NCBI GenBank assembly: GCA_046483585.1
Contig: JAWOCV010000174.1
Coordinates: 1 to 53,284, forward strand
Source of the DNA: Marinilabilia sp046483585
GTDB taxonomy: Bacteria > Bacteroidota > Bacteroidia > Bacteroidales > Marinilabiliaceae
Length of the DNA stretch: 53,284 nucleotides
Direction: 5' to 3'
Position numbers and translations under genes: made by a program. Positions 1-10,500 of the stretch are shown piece after piece; within the stretch, counting starts at the first letter, position 1, and every line of letters begins with the position of its first letter. The notes under the pieces are model-generated. The model was not told the DNA's origin. It worked only from the letters and a program-made list of their open reading frames with translations, and searched no databases.

Positions 1-1
1 C

Positions 2-1963
2 GAAGGTTTTTGTAATCGTACCATCTGGCCGCTTTTTCACTATTTTACACAGTATGTGGACTACACTCCCGAGTTTTGGGATTCATACGTAGAAGTGAAC
101 CAAAAGTTTGCCGATAAAGCTTTGGAAGTGGCCGAAGAAGGTGATTTTGTGTGGGTTCACGATTATCAGCTTATGCTTGTGCCCGGAATGATTAAGGCCA
201 AAAGACCTGATATCACCATTGGTTTCTTTTTGCATATTCCGTTTCCTTCTTATGAAGTGTTCAGAATATTGCCCTGGCGGAATGAACTTCTGGGGGGACT
301 TTTGGGAGCTGACCTCATAGGCTTTCATACCTACGATTATGAACGGCACTTTCTCAGCAGTGTGCGTCGCCTGTTTGGATATGAAATCAATTTCAATCAG
401 ATCTATATCGAAGAACGCATTCTCCTGGTAGATGCTTTCCCCATGGGAATTGATTACGACAAGTTCCATGATACAGCTCAGAAAACGATATCTAAGCCCT
501 TACAGGAAAAGTCGCAGCTCCATCAGGAGTTGGAAAAATATTTCCTCGTCTCTCCCGACAGGAAACTGATCCTCTCCATCGACAGGCTCGACTATTCCAA
601 GGGTATACCCAACCGTTTAAGGGCTTTTGAACGTTTCCTGGAAAGATATCCCGAATACCATATGAAAGTAACCCTGGTGATGCTGGCGGTACCTTCCCGA
701 AAGTCGGTCCCTCAGTATCAAAAACTCAGACGGGAGGTGGATGAACTGGTTGGTCGTATCAACGGGCTCTATGGTTCGGTCAATTATGCCCCGGTATGGT
801 ATTTTTATCGTTCCATGCCTTTTGAAAGCCTGATTGAACTTTACAGCATGAGTGATGTAGCTCTTATTACTCCTGTCAGGGATGGCATGAACCTGGTGGC
901 TAAGGAGTACGTGGCATCGCGCACCAATCAGACAGGGGTTGTGGTCCTTAGTGAAATGACCGGTGTGGTAAAAGAAATGGGAGAAGCCATCGTGATCAAC
1001 CCCAACAATGAGAATGAAGTGGCCGATGCGATCAAGCAGGCTCTGGAAATGTCCTTTGAAGAACAGAGATCCCGGATGTCGGTCATGCAAAACCGGCTTA
1101 AGCGCTACGACGTTTTCCGGTGGGCCGAACAATTTCTTTCGTCCCTGAAACGGATAACACAGATTCAAAGTGAGTTTCTGGCCAAAAAGATCACGCCCTC
1201 GCTTAGTAAGAAGTTGCTTAAAGACTTCTCCAAAGCCAAATCAAGGGCCATATTCCTCGATTATGACGGGACCCTGATCCATTTCAAGAAAGCTACCCGG
1301 GAAGAAGAGCCCAGTGCCGCTCCCGATGACACATTATATATGATACTGGATGCCCTTACCAATGATGAACGAAATGAAGTCGTGCTCATCAGCGGACGCG
1401 ATAAAGAAACCCTTAACAAGTGGTTCGACAATTCGAATGTCAATCTGATCAGTGAACATGGCGTTTGGATGCGCGAACGTGGAGGTGACTGGCAGATGCT
1501 GACCAATGCCACCAACTCCTGGATGCCTATGGTCCGGCCCATCCTCGATAGTTTTGTTTTACGTACACCTGGAACATATCTTGAGGAGAAAAATTATTCA
1601 CTGGTTTGGCATTTCGGGAAGGCGGAGGCTGAGTTGGGAGAGCTTCGTGCCAATGAGTTAAAAGATGAGTTGACAACCCTTGTAGCCAACCACAACCTGG
1701 AGATCATGGAAGGAAACAAGGTGGTGGAAGTTAAAACAGGCGGGATCAATAAAGGAGTTGCTGCCAATCGATTCTTGTTGAATAAGGATTTTGATTATAT
1801 CATGGCCATGGGTGATGACTGGACCGACGAGTACTTATTCCGGGAACTGCCACCCGAAGCCGTCACAATAAAAGTGGGCATTAAGCATACAAGTGCTGCC
1901 TATAAACTGGAAACCGTTGAATCAGTACGTAATTTCCTTCGTGTGATGTCAGAAAATCACTAA
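2..1963 (+). CDS. otsAB: Bifunctional trehalose-6-phosphate synthase/phosphatase, 5'-truncated
   Basis: The open frame runs in from the left edge (codon phase begins at base 2), so the start lies outside and roughly 80-100 residues are missing. An N-terminal GT20 glucosyltransferase domain makes trehalose-6-phosphate from UDP-glucose and glucose-6-phosphate; visible are HDYQL near residue 53, the DRLDYSKGI nucleotide-sugar segment near 195 and DGMNLVAKE near 297. A HAD phosphatase follows: DYDGT (nucleophile Asp near residue 420), SGRD, and GDDWTDEYLF as the metal-binding motif near 603. The fused protein would turn sugar phosphates into trehalose in one polypeptide, a stress-protectant pathway. 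Both active sites look intact in the visible part. A weak 8-bp inverted repeat (1975-1999) follows the stop. Confidence 0.95.
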   Translation, partial: EGFCNRTIWPLFHYFTQYVDYTPEFWDSYVEVNQKFADKALEVAEEGDFVWVHDYQLMLVPGMIKAKRPDITIGFFLHIPFPSYEVFRILPWRNELLGGLLGADLIGFHTYDYERHFLSSVRRLFGYEINFNQIYIEERILLVDAFPMGIDYDKFHDTAQKTISKPLQEKSQLHQELEKYFLVSPDRKLILSIDRLDYSKGIPNRLRAFERFLERYPEYHMKVTLVMLAVPSRKSVPQYQKLRREVDELVGRINGLYGSVNYAPVWYFYRSMPFESLIELYSMSDVALITPVRDGMNLVAKEYVASRTNQTGVVVLSEMTGVVKEMGEAIVINPNNENEVADAIKQALEMSFEEQRSRMSVMQNRLKRYDVFRWAEQFLSSLKRITQIQSEFLAKKITPSLSKKLLKDFSKAKSRAIFLDYDGTLIHFKKATREEEPSAAPDDTLYMILDALTNDERNEVVLISGRDKETLNKWFDNSNVNLISEHGVWMRERGGDWQMLTNATNSWMPMVRPILDSFVLRTPGTYLEEKNYSLVWHFGKAEAELGELRANELKDELTTLVANHNLEIMEGNKVVEVKTGGINKGVAANRFLLNKDFDYIMAMGDDWTDEYLFRELPPEAVTIKVGIKHTSAAYKLETVESVRNFLRVMSENH

Positions 1964-2069
1964 CTTCAAAGTTTATTTTGGAGTAATTTTTTCCAAAATT
2001 GTAAAGGCTTAGAAAAGCTGTTACGAAACAATTAATGATCACTAAGCAATTATTTAATCTCTTAATTTT

Positions 2070-3074
2070 ATGAGCGAGTATCAATTTTCAAACGAGGAGT
2101 TACCTCCTATTCTCAAAAAGATCTTTCAGAACATTAAGTCTGTCATTGCAGTTATTGTTCTTTTGATCGTTGCCTGGAGCGGATTTTTCCAGGTAGGACC
2201 CGAAGAAGCCGGTGTGGTTACCCGTTTTGGACAATATACCAAAACCGTTATGCCCGGACTGAATTTTAAAATTCCATTTATAGAGCAGGTTTACAAAGTG
2301 CCGGTAGAGCGTCAGCAAAAGCTCGAGTTTGGTTTTAGGACTAAACGTGCAGATGTGCGCACGGAATATGCAAAAGACAACAGAGATGATGAATCTCTTA
2401 TGCTGACCGGCGACCTGAACCTTTCAAATGTGGAATGGGTTGTCCAGTACCGGGTCAATGATCCTTACAAGTATCTGTTTAAAGTTCGGAATCCCGAATC
2501 GACTCTGCGTGATGTTTCGGAAGGTGCCGTTCGTCAGATTGTAGGAGATAGAACTGTGAATGAGGTGCTTACTGTCGGCCGGACCGAAGTGGCATCCAGT
2601 GTTCAGCAACTGGTTCAGGAACTGACCAATAATTATGAACTCGGTCTGAGAATTGAACAGGTTGTTCTTCAGGACGTCAACCCCCCCGAACCGGTTAAAG
2701 GGGCTTTTAATGCTGTTAATGAAGCCCAGCAAGAGAAAGAGACGTTGATCAATCAGGCCAAATCGGAATACAATAAAGTCATCCCGCGGGCCAAAGGTGA
2801 GGCCGAAGAAACCATTCAGCAGGCCGAGGGATATGCCGTCGAACGTGTCAACAATGCTGAGGGACAGGTGGCCAGGTTCAATGCTCTCTATAGCGAATAT
2901 GTCCAGGCACCCGAAGTCACCCGTCAACGGATTTATCTTGAAACAATGCAGGACATATTGCCGCGTTTAGGAAATAAGATCATTACCGATCAGGACGGGA
3001 ATAATGTTTTTCCATTGTTACAGATGCAAATGGATAATGTGAAGAAATTGAATGATCCCGATGAATCCTCATAA
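2070..3074 (+). CDS. hflK: HflK, SPFH-domain modulator of FtsH protease
   Basis: A 334-residue membrane protein with one N-terminal transmembrane segment (about residues 19-40) followed by an SPFH/Band 7 domain (PEEAGVVTRFGQY near residue 49) and a charged Ala/Glu-rich helical region (about 200-275). In the known family HflK and HflC assemble into a periplasm-facing cage around the FtsH protease. hflC follows on the same strand, but instead of the usual close packing there are 235 bp between the two genes, occupied by a hairpin and a mobile repeat. The ATG at 2070 is the first in frame and gives the normal N-terminus. Identification is strong from domain order, length and pairing with hflC. 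Confidence 0.93.
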   Translation: MSEYQFSNEELPPILKKIFQNIKSVIAVIVLLIVAWSGFFQVGPEEAGVVTRFGQYTKTVMPGLNFKIPFIEQVYKVPVERQQKLEFGFRTKRADVRTEYAKDNRDDESLMLTGDLNLSNVEWVVQYRVNDPYKYLFKVRNPESTLRDVSEGAVRQIVGDRTVNEVLTVGRTEVASSVQQLVQELTNNYELGLRIEQVVLQDVNPPEPVKGAFNAVNEAQQEKETLINQAKSEYNKVIPRAKGEAEETIQQAEGYAVERVNNAEGQVARFNALYSEYVQAPEVTRQRIYLETMQDILPRLGNKIITDQDGNNVFPLLQMQMDNVKKLNDPDESS

Positions 3075-3077
3075 ATA

Positions 3078-3118
3078 ACTCTTCACGAATGACCGGCTTC
3101 TCCGGTCAAACGAAGAGT
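3078..3118. repeat. Nested hairpin after hflK
   Basis: An outer 7-bp stem (ACTCTTC at 3078-3084 with GAAGAGT at 3112-3118) encloses an inner stem (TGACCGG with CCGGTCA, loop CTTCT). No T-run follows, so it is not a classical terminator; it may be an mRNA-stabilising or processing structure between hflK and hflC. Confidence 0.55.
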
Positions 3119-3181
3119 GAGGGTATCTGCATCAGGATGTTGAAAGAACATTGAAAACAGTATTAAACAAATGATATGACA

Positions 3182-3308
3182 TAATAATCCGTTGAACTTT
3201 TGTGATACCTTGTATTTTAATTGTTTGAAGATCTGGTGTCTGTTGTATTAAATCACAGTCTATCAGCATTATACGAATTATCTAATATCTAATATCTAAC
3301 ATCTATTA
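3182..3308 (-). mobile_element. MITE-like element, diverged copy at the hflC start codon
   Basis: In reverse orientation this stretch aligns along its length with the 136-bp family seen at 21250, 45731, 48012, 48154 and 52688, e.g. TCCGTTGAACTTTTG against the family TCCGTTAAACTTTTT, and the repeated ATCTAAT blocks at the other end. It is flanked by the direct repeat TATGACA (3175-3181 and 3309-3315), the presumed target duplication. The right copy of that duplication contains the hflC ATG. It carries no coding capacity. Confidence 0.7.
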
Positions 3309-3309
3309 T

Positions 3310-4251
3310 ATGACACGAAATAAAATCATTATTGCCATTATTGCCATTATCGCGTTTATTGGCCTCATAGGGAGTGTTTATGTGGTCAACGAAACCGAAC
3401 AGGTCGTGGTAACTCAGTTTGGCAAACCGGTGGGTGAAGCCCGCACCACTCCAGGTTTGAAATTTAAAGTACCCTTTATTCAAAATGCCAATTTCTTTGA
3501 AAAACGTTTTTTGGAATGGGACGGTGATCCTAATCAAATACCCACTAAAGACAAAAAATACATTTTTGTGGATACCTATGCCAGATGGCAGATTACCGAT
3601 CCCCTTCAGTTTTTCAAGCGATTGACCAACCAAATGGGCGCCCAATCACGTTTGGATGATATTCTGGACGGCGAAACACGTGACTTTGTGGCCAATCACG
3701 ATCTCATAGAAACCGTGCGCACAAGTAATCGCCAACCCCAGGAAACCGGCGTCATTGGGGAGATGATAGGTGACAGTCTTGAAAATATTGAGGTGGGACG
3801 TGAAAAGATACAATCCATGATCCTCCAGGCGGCCAACGAACAAACCGCCGATTTGGGAATTAAAGTTCTGGATTTCAGATTTAAACGAATAAATTATGTG
3901 GAAGATGTGAGAACGCAGGTTTACGAGCGAATGAAGAGTGAACGTTACCGCATTGCCGATAAGTTCCGATCTGAGGGTGAAGGAGAATCCTCCCGGATTA
4001 ATGGTGAAAAAGAACGCGAATTGAAAAATATAAGATCTACCGCCTTTCGCGAAGCCGAAGAGATTATGGGAGAGGCCGACGGCCTGGCTGCCTCTGTTTA
4101 CTCAGAAGCTTATGACCGATCCAATGCTTCACGGAGTCTTTACAAATTCATGAAATCCATGGAAACTCTTGAAAAGACTTTTGATGACAGGACACATTTT
4201 ATCCTTTCAACGGATAGTGAACTTTATCGCTTCCTCAAAAGCGGCGAATAA
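3310..4251 (+). CDS. hflC: HflC, SPFH-domain modulator of FtsH protease
   Basis: A 313-residue protein with an N-terminal membrane anchor (about residues 5-27), then an SPFH domain (NETEQVVVTQFGKPVGE near residue 27) and a charged helical segment rich in Glu/Arg/Ala (about 210-270). It partners with HflK in the FtsH-regulating complex. The ATG at 3310 is embedded in the target duplication of the upstream mobile repeat: ATGACA occurs on both sides of the element, so the start codon was duplicated rather than destroyed. Any cotranscription with hflK must read through the inserted element. Confidence 0.93.
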   Translation: MTRNKIIIAIIAIIAFIGLIGSVYVVNETEQVVVTQFGKPVGEARTTPGLKFKVPFIQNANFFEKRFLEWDGDPNQIPTKDKKYIFVDTYARWQITDPLQFFKRLTNQMGAQSRLDDILDGETRDFVANHDLIETVRTSNRQPQETGVIGEMIGDSLENIEVGREKIQSMILQAANEQTADLGIKVLDFRFKRINYVEDVRTQVYERMKSERYRIADKFRSEGEGESSRINGEKERELKNIRSTAFREAEEIMGEADGLAASVYSEAYDRSNASRSLYKFMKSMETLEKTFDDRTHFILSTDSELYRFLKSGE

Positions 4252-4270
4252 AATTTACTCATCTCTTTTT

Positions 4271-4300
4271 TCCGAAAAGCAGAAACGACTGCTTTTCGGA
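4271..4300. terminator. Hairpin terminator after hflC
   Basis: A perfect 12-bp stem (TCCGAAAAGCAG / CTGCTTTTCGGA) with loop AAACGA, preceded by a T-run and followed by AAATCTTTT. It lies 19 bp after the hflC stop and ends the hflKC unit. Confidence 0.7.
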
Positions 4301-4487
4301 AAATCTTTTAACTCCGGTTTTTTACAATCCAAATTTCTATTCCCAAACCCTGAAATTAGGCCAGGGTATGTGTGGTTTGAACGGCAGACATTTGGTCAGT
4401 ATGGGGGGGTAGTTGTTAACCTCCGTTAATAAGAATATTTTAGTCCCAAATATGAGGTTATGAGTGCAATATTATTTGTAAATTGCG

Positions 4488-4495
4488 TATATTTG
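4488..4495 (+). promoter_or_regulatory. -7 box for the giant gene
   Basis: TATATTTG matches the Bacteroidota -7 consensus TAnnTTTG exactly and lies about 100 bp before the start of the 2260-residue gene. No good -33 TTTG is at the usual distance. The rest of the 4301-4598 gap holds nothing recognisable. Confidence 0.5.
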
Positions 4496-4598
4496 TAACA
4501 TTTTGAAATAAAACAGGCCGGTTATAGATGAAATTTTAAATAATCTCATCGCCGGAAAAAACAGGATAATTTTTTTGGATTTTTAATTGAAACGAACC

Positions 4599-7500
4599 AT
4601 GCAAATCGAAGGAGTCCCGAAAGCATTTTTAAGACAGGAGGCGCGCGAATACATTGATCTTTATGCCTCTCTTGGGGAGCGGGCCGAAGTGTTTCTGCCC
4701 AATTTTGTCTTCGATAACCTAAAGGCCTTTGTACGTCTTTGTTATGAAGAACCTAATGACCCGGCCCGGCAACAGGCGGAAATTCAGAAGTTTTTGCTCA
4801 AATTCCGTGAGGAGATCCCGGGATATGCCGATATTTCGCTGATGCTCTATCCTCACGAGGATTCGAAGGCATTTATTTATAGTTCTCTTAGACAGGGATT
4901 CAACAGGCGACTTGGGTATTTTGCCGATCATGATATTGTTGAAGACAAGGAAAAAGGCTGGATTAACAATATCCGGAATACACATGATTTTTCAGTGGGC
5001 ACACCTCCCGTTACTGAAAAGACCATTGAGTATCTGGCAAAAGTGATCATTGGCGACTCCCCCGTGGAATTGCGCCGTTTTCGTGATGTGATCGGTGTGA
5101 TCGGGGACATTGATGAAGCCCACTGGAATTATCTCATGGATACTCTGGAGCAAATGATCAATCAGAGTACTCACTATACCACAAATGCAGAGAAGAATAA
5201 TTTCCTTCACCGGACCGAATGGGCCGTTAACTTTAAAGGACTTAACGGACTAATCAGAACCGTTGTTTCCGGAAACAGCGATATGGCTGTGGATCTGCTC
5301 AAAGGGGAGGTGTTCGGTCACGACTGTGTCAGAGTGGTTGACAACATTAAAGGTGAAGAACTTTATGAAGAGATGCAGGATGACACTTCCAGCGTGTTTG
5401 TGGTTAAGGTTAAGCACATGCGTAAGAACATGTTTTCGGGGAATAAGTGGTTCCCTCTCATGTCGCGTATTGTGGTGGTAGACGATTCACCTGAATCGCA
5501 TGCCTCAAACACATCTCTGGTATTCAGTTTCCATAACGGGATCATCAACACTCTCAATAAGGTACATACCAAAAAACTTGGGGCACCGGCCAATACACAA
5601 CTGAACCTCAGGTTGATTCTTGAGAATGTCAACAGCAAGAACCTTGAGGAGTTCAAAGAGCTCCTCGACAAAAAGATTGCCGATTACAACGAAGAACTTA
5701 ATGAGATCAGGAAAGAACAGCTGGGGCAGACCAATGATCTGATAAAGAATACCAATCTCTATAAATTTGATTCTTTTTCACGTCAGATTTTGAAAGACAG
5801 GTATTCGCTTGCCCGCCTGCGGGATTTTATCCAGTTTATTCAGAATGCTGCGTCCCCTGAAAAGAGAAGAAAGCAGAATGAAGAGCTCATCAATATTTTT
5901 GAGGAGAAGGTTAAAAAGTATTTTTACTCCGATACCGAAGGTGTACAGATCGCAACGGTTCTGGAAGGTGGCGGACGCAATCAGATAAGAACTTATGGAG
6001 AGTATCTCCTGCAGCGACAGATCAAACCTCTGGAACAAAAGGTGCTTGACCGCTGTAAGACGATCATCAATTTTATCCCCGATAACTATAAGAGAACCCT
6101 GCATAATCATTTTCACAAAAATTTCGGGGTTAATCTCTTCCTGGAGAAATATCAGAAATACATCGCCAAAGTTGATAACGAGGCGGATAACACAGGACGT
6201 TTCAGAAACATCCTGATCGATCTTGGTGTATATAAAGATTTTGAGAAACTAAGCGAGAAGGATCAAAAGGTTATAAAAGAATTTATCAGTGATCTTGGCA
6301 ATCTTGACAAGACCTCTATTGCTGATGATGTGCAAATGATCATTCGTGATCTCCTGTTTTATCGTGAAAGGTCTCCCAAACCGTACATCATTTACAATAA
6401 GGTGCTGGCATGGGAATACACCGACCTCTTCTCGGATGATAAATTTTACATCAACCCGTTCGACATAGAAATTGAAAATCTGGATGATCAGCGAATCGAT
6501 TATGAGCGGATTCTTGCCAAACTTTCCCGTATCAAGAATACTTTGCAACTTTTTGATTCTACAGGAAGTTTATGGGACCGTTTTTGTGAAAATGTCACCA
6601 TTATTATCAACGATCCTTCTAATCCGACCGGGTATAGCGATTTCAACCGCGAAAACCTGATCGGGTTCCTGAAGTTCATCAACAACAGCAAGATCACACT
6701 GTTGCTGGACGAGGCTTATACCGACAGTGTCAAAGTCACGGATGAGATGATGCCCAAATGGCGTTCCATTTCGCGCTATATTTTCAATAATGAAAACCTG
6801 TATTCAAGGATCAGGGCGGTTTCTTCGTTGTCCACCACCAAAAACCTGGCGGGTTCGGGCGATCGCCTCGGAGCTCTTGTGGCCACCCCGGCCATGAAGG
6901 GTGTTATTGATTTTGCCCGGGAAAGGAATCAGGCCGTTAGGGGAAACAGCTGTTCACTCTATTTCCTGAACTCTGTACTCACTGTAGGCATGCAAGCCCG
7001 CTCGTTAAAAAATCATCTGGAATCGCGTCTCCCCAAGGATGCATCGAGAAGCCGGATTGTTGAGCAGATTGAGAACTTTGTAGTAGAAGTTGCCTCAGAA
7101 GACGGTAAGAAGAAATCAGCCACAGGGGATAAACAAATGTCTGGTTTCGAGGGAAGCCCTATGCATATCTTCCTGCTCGATGAGTTGCTTTCGCTTGCTA
7201 AGCTCGATATTTTGGGGTTACCCGATGATTTTAAATATAAAGATGTTCCTTTCTATATCTTTTATAGCGGTGAATTGGTTAAGGGGTTGAACCGTTTCCG
7301 GGTGAATAAAAATTTCCGGAAAGAATCGAACCTGAGGCTTAATATGGCCATGAAAGTGGCGAAAGAAGTGGTCAGAGATCTTGAAGTTGAGGATGTGTCC
7401 ATTATCGAATCCGACGGGTCTTATCTTTTCAACTTGTTTTTTAAAGACTTTGGCACCTTCAACGATCTTGAGGATTTCACCAAAATAATAGCTTCCGAAA

Positions 7501-10500
7501 GGGGCGTTTCTGCCCTACCTTATAAAACCGGTGTCGTCCGGTTCTCTTTGGGGGGATATATTGAAGGAACCCCTAAGAGCTACGAAATTTTCGAAAAAGA
7601 GCTGCGTGCAGGGTTGGCGTTGTTCCTTTCTTACTGGAAAGCCTTTAAAGATGCCCGGAATGCCTCCCCCAACGAAGAGGTGAGTGTTCTGATGGACAAA
7701 ATTCTCAACCCCGGCGGAGAGTCAGACTTTCTGAGTGCCGTTTTCGAGGACTATAAATTGGTCCGAGAAGAAAAGAAGAAAGTCAATCAATCGTTGCGGA
7801 TCAACGAAAACCGGTCGCTCTATCATGCTTCACCCCAGGTCAGTGGTGTGTCCATCACCACCATTGGCGATTCCCTCAATTCGGTTATTGAGTTTCAGAG
7901 CGATGTGGGGGACTGCCGGGATGTAGAGGAATTCATCCGCAGCCGGGCCTTTACGAAAATATATGAGAACCTGTTGCCGCAGATATACAAGAAAATACCG
8001 CAACTGCGAACGCTTAATTTCAACATTGTGGCCTCAAGATTCAGCAAGGCCACCATACTGAAATACATCAATAACAAGAAAACTTTCCATCCAAATCACT
8101 ATGTGCTGGACGATCCGGAAGAGAAGAACATCATGCGCGAGATCCTCATTGAGATGGAACGCCTCCTCTTTTCCGATACTAAGATGAAGATCCTGACGCT
8201 TCAGGCAAGTGGTGATTATTATATGGATGTGGCCCGGCTTGAGGGGGTCAATATGGTGTTGAAAAAGCATATTCAGGAAATACTGTTGCATTTCAACCTG
8301 CCGTTTGAACAACCCACCATTGAGCCCAGTCGTCGCGAGATCATCTCTACCGCTTGTGATCAGTTTGAAGAAGTGACCGGACTGAAGGTTGAAGACCTCG
8401 ATCTGGAGCATTATGTAAGTCATTTTGTGGAGATGCTGCGCCAGGATGAAGAGTTCTCCGCCATCGGTATCTCTGCCCGTAGTCTCGGGTTTATTGCCGA
8501 TGTGGTGAAACGTCGTGTTTTTGGGTGTGACCTTTCGGTCAGCGACCGGATCTTGTATCTCTACCTGCTTCAAAACGATAAAAGCTTCTTCAATCAGTTG
8601 ACTTCCAAACTGAAGTATCTGCAGGAGAAGATCGATCATACCGACGATGCCGATCTGAAGATCTTCACCGAAAACATTCTTACCGACATACTTCCCCAGG
8701 AAGTTGATGATATCATGAACTATATCATCCGCAAGAAAGATATTAAGGTGGATGATACCCGGCTGAAGGAAGTGACCCATAAAGTGGTTAGCTTTCTGGT
8801 ATTGTTGCAGAATCTTTCCAAGGGAACCGATTATTATCACAAATACTCGCATACCCTGATCAAGGTGCTTGAGACTTATTTCAAGCGCCAGAACAGCGAT
8901 GTCAACGAAATGATCCAGCACGGCATTACCCTGTACCGGAATTTCGAGATTAAAGACAAGTCGCTTAAGGAGTTCAATGGCGGTTCGCTCAACTGGATCA
9001 ACGAGATGATGACCAAGTGTGGTGTCATTTCTGTAGAACAATCGGTTCAGCGACATACCAGGATCTCAACCGATGCCAAAAAACGGGAATATCCTTTCCA
9101 TAAAATTGACAGGGGCGAGGAAGAGCCCATGTACTTGCTTGATATGAACCGGGGCAAGTCTAAAAACGATTACATAAAAGCCCTTTCCACAAAACCCGGC
9201 TCGAAATTCTTCGAGAGGAGAGTGGCCCGTTTTGTGGCCAATATGGATCCTGACGACTATCGTTGCAAGATCATGAAGAACGGGGTGGTCACACAGCTTA
9301 TCATCTTCCAGAAAGGATACATTAAGTATCTTACGGACTTTTTCAGGCTGACCCAGTACAAAGACATTTCACTCCGGGAGGCCGAAAATTTTGTGCCTGA
9401 TGTGATGTTACTGCTCGGGGCCCCCGAAAAGGTGATCTCTTTCCCGCAGGTGGGGTATTTCGATATTAAGGGACCCAACGGCAACATCAAAACCCTTGTG
9501 ACTCCGCTTCGGAAAGAGGCCGACTACTTCGGCGACGTGAAGAAACCGTGGCTCACCATGATGAACGAGAAGGTGAAAGAGATGGGAGGAGTTCCCAAAC
9601 ACGGTTCTCTCTTCGCCATTGAGCTGGAAGATGGTTCCATCTTTGTGGTCGAGATCGACGGCGACAGTGGAGTAGGGAAATCCGAAATGTTGGCTGCACT
9701 TACGCTTAAATGGCTGAGACAGAACTTGCCAGGTGTGAGATCGATCAAAAACATTGCCGGCGATATGTTCCATGTCTTTCGTGATAAAAAGGGCAACCTT
9801 TACGGTTTTGGAACGGAGGAAGGCGACTTCTCCCGTGTCACCGATTTCGATCCGGAATACATTCAATATTACAAGTACCTGTTCGAAAGCAGTGCTGACA
9901 GCAACGTGGACGACCTGAACTCACGGAGCACCATCAGCGGACTTTGTGAGATACAGATGCCCTACAAGATCGATATTGTCCTGACGGCCCATAACTACTC
10001 CAAAGAGGAGGCCGGAATTGTCAGGGTGAGCAACCCCGAGAATTTCCTGCTTTACATCGATTCTCACGGAGAACGAAAAGAGAAGGCTACCAGCCAGGAC
10101 GGCCCCAACTTCCAGCGTACCTTGTCGCGATACACCGGTGACAAAAATATCGTGGAAGTGCTGGGACAACATGGCAATTACCTGGACGACGTGCTCGATT
10201 GGGAAATTGATCCCCTCGACGGGAAACACTATCTGGCCTCTTCTTATAAACTGATGGATAAAATTGACATCGAGAAGGTCGTGAACCAGATATTTACAGG
10301 GAAACAAATTCCCTTCGAAGATGAGAAATGGACTGTCACACACGTGAAATTTGATATCGTTAAAAACCGGTTTGTTGCTCACATTGAATTGGGCGACCAG
10401 ATGGATGAGGTGATCATTTCACGGAGACTCTTCAGTTCGGTATTCGACTCGCTGGCCAGTACACCGGCAGGGCAACCATTTATTGCCCAGGATGGTCAGA

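Noticed and set aside
3182..3308. Simple tandem ATCTAAT repeat before hflC
   Set aside because: The ATCTAAT units are only the left-end portion of the MITE copy in reverse orientation, so it is listed as the mobile element.
4169..4429. 86-codon frame at the end of hflC
   Set aside because: It begins inside hflC and reads through the terminator hairpin; no signature.
8034..9056. Long open frame on the minus strand (340 codons) inside the giant gene
   Set aside because: It is a reverse-strand shadow of the giant gene: no promoter, no domain, and composition as expected from the opposite strand.
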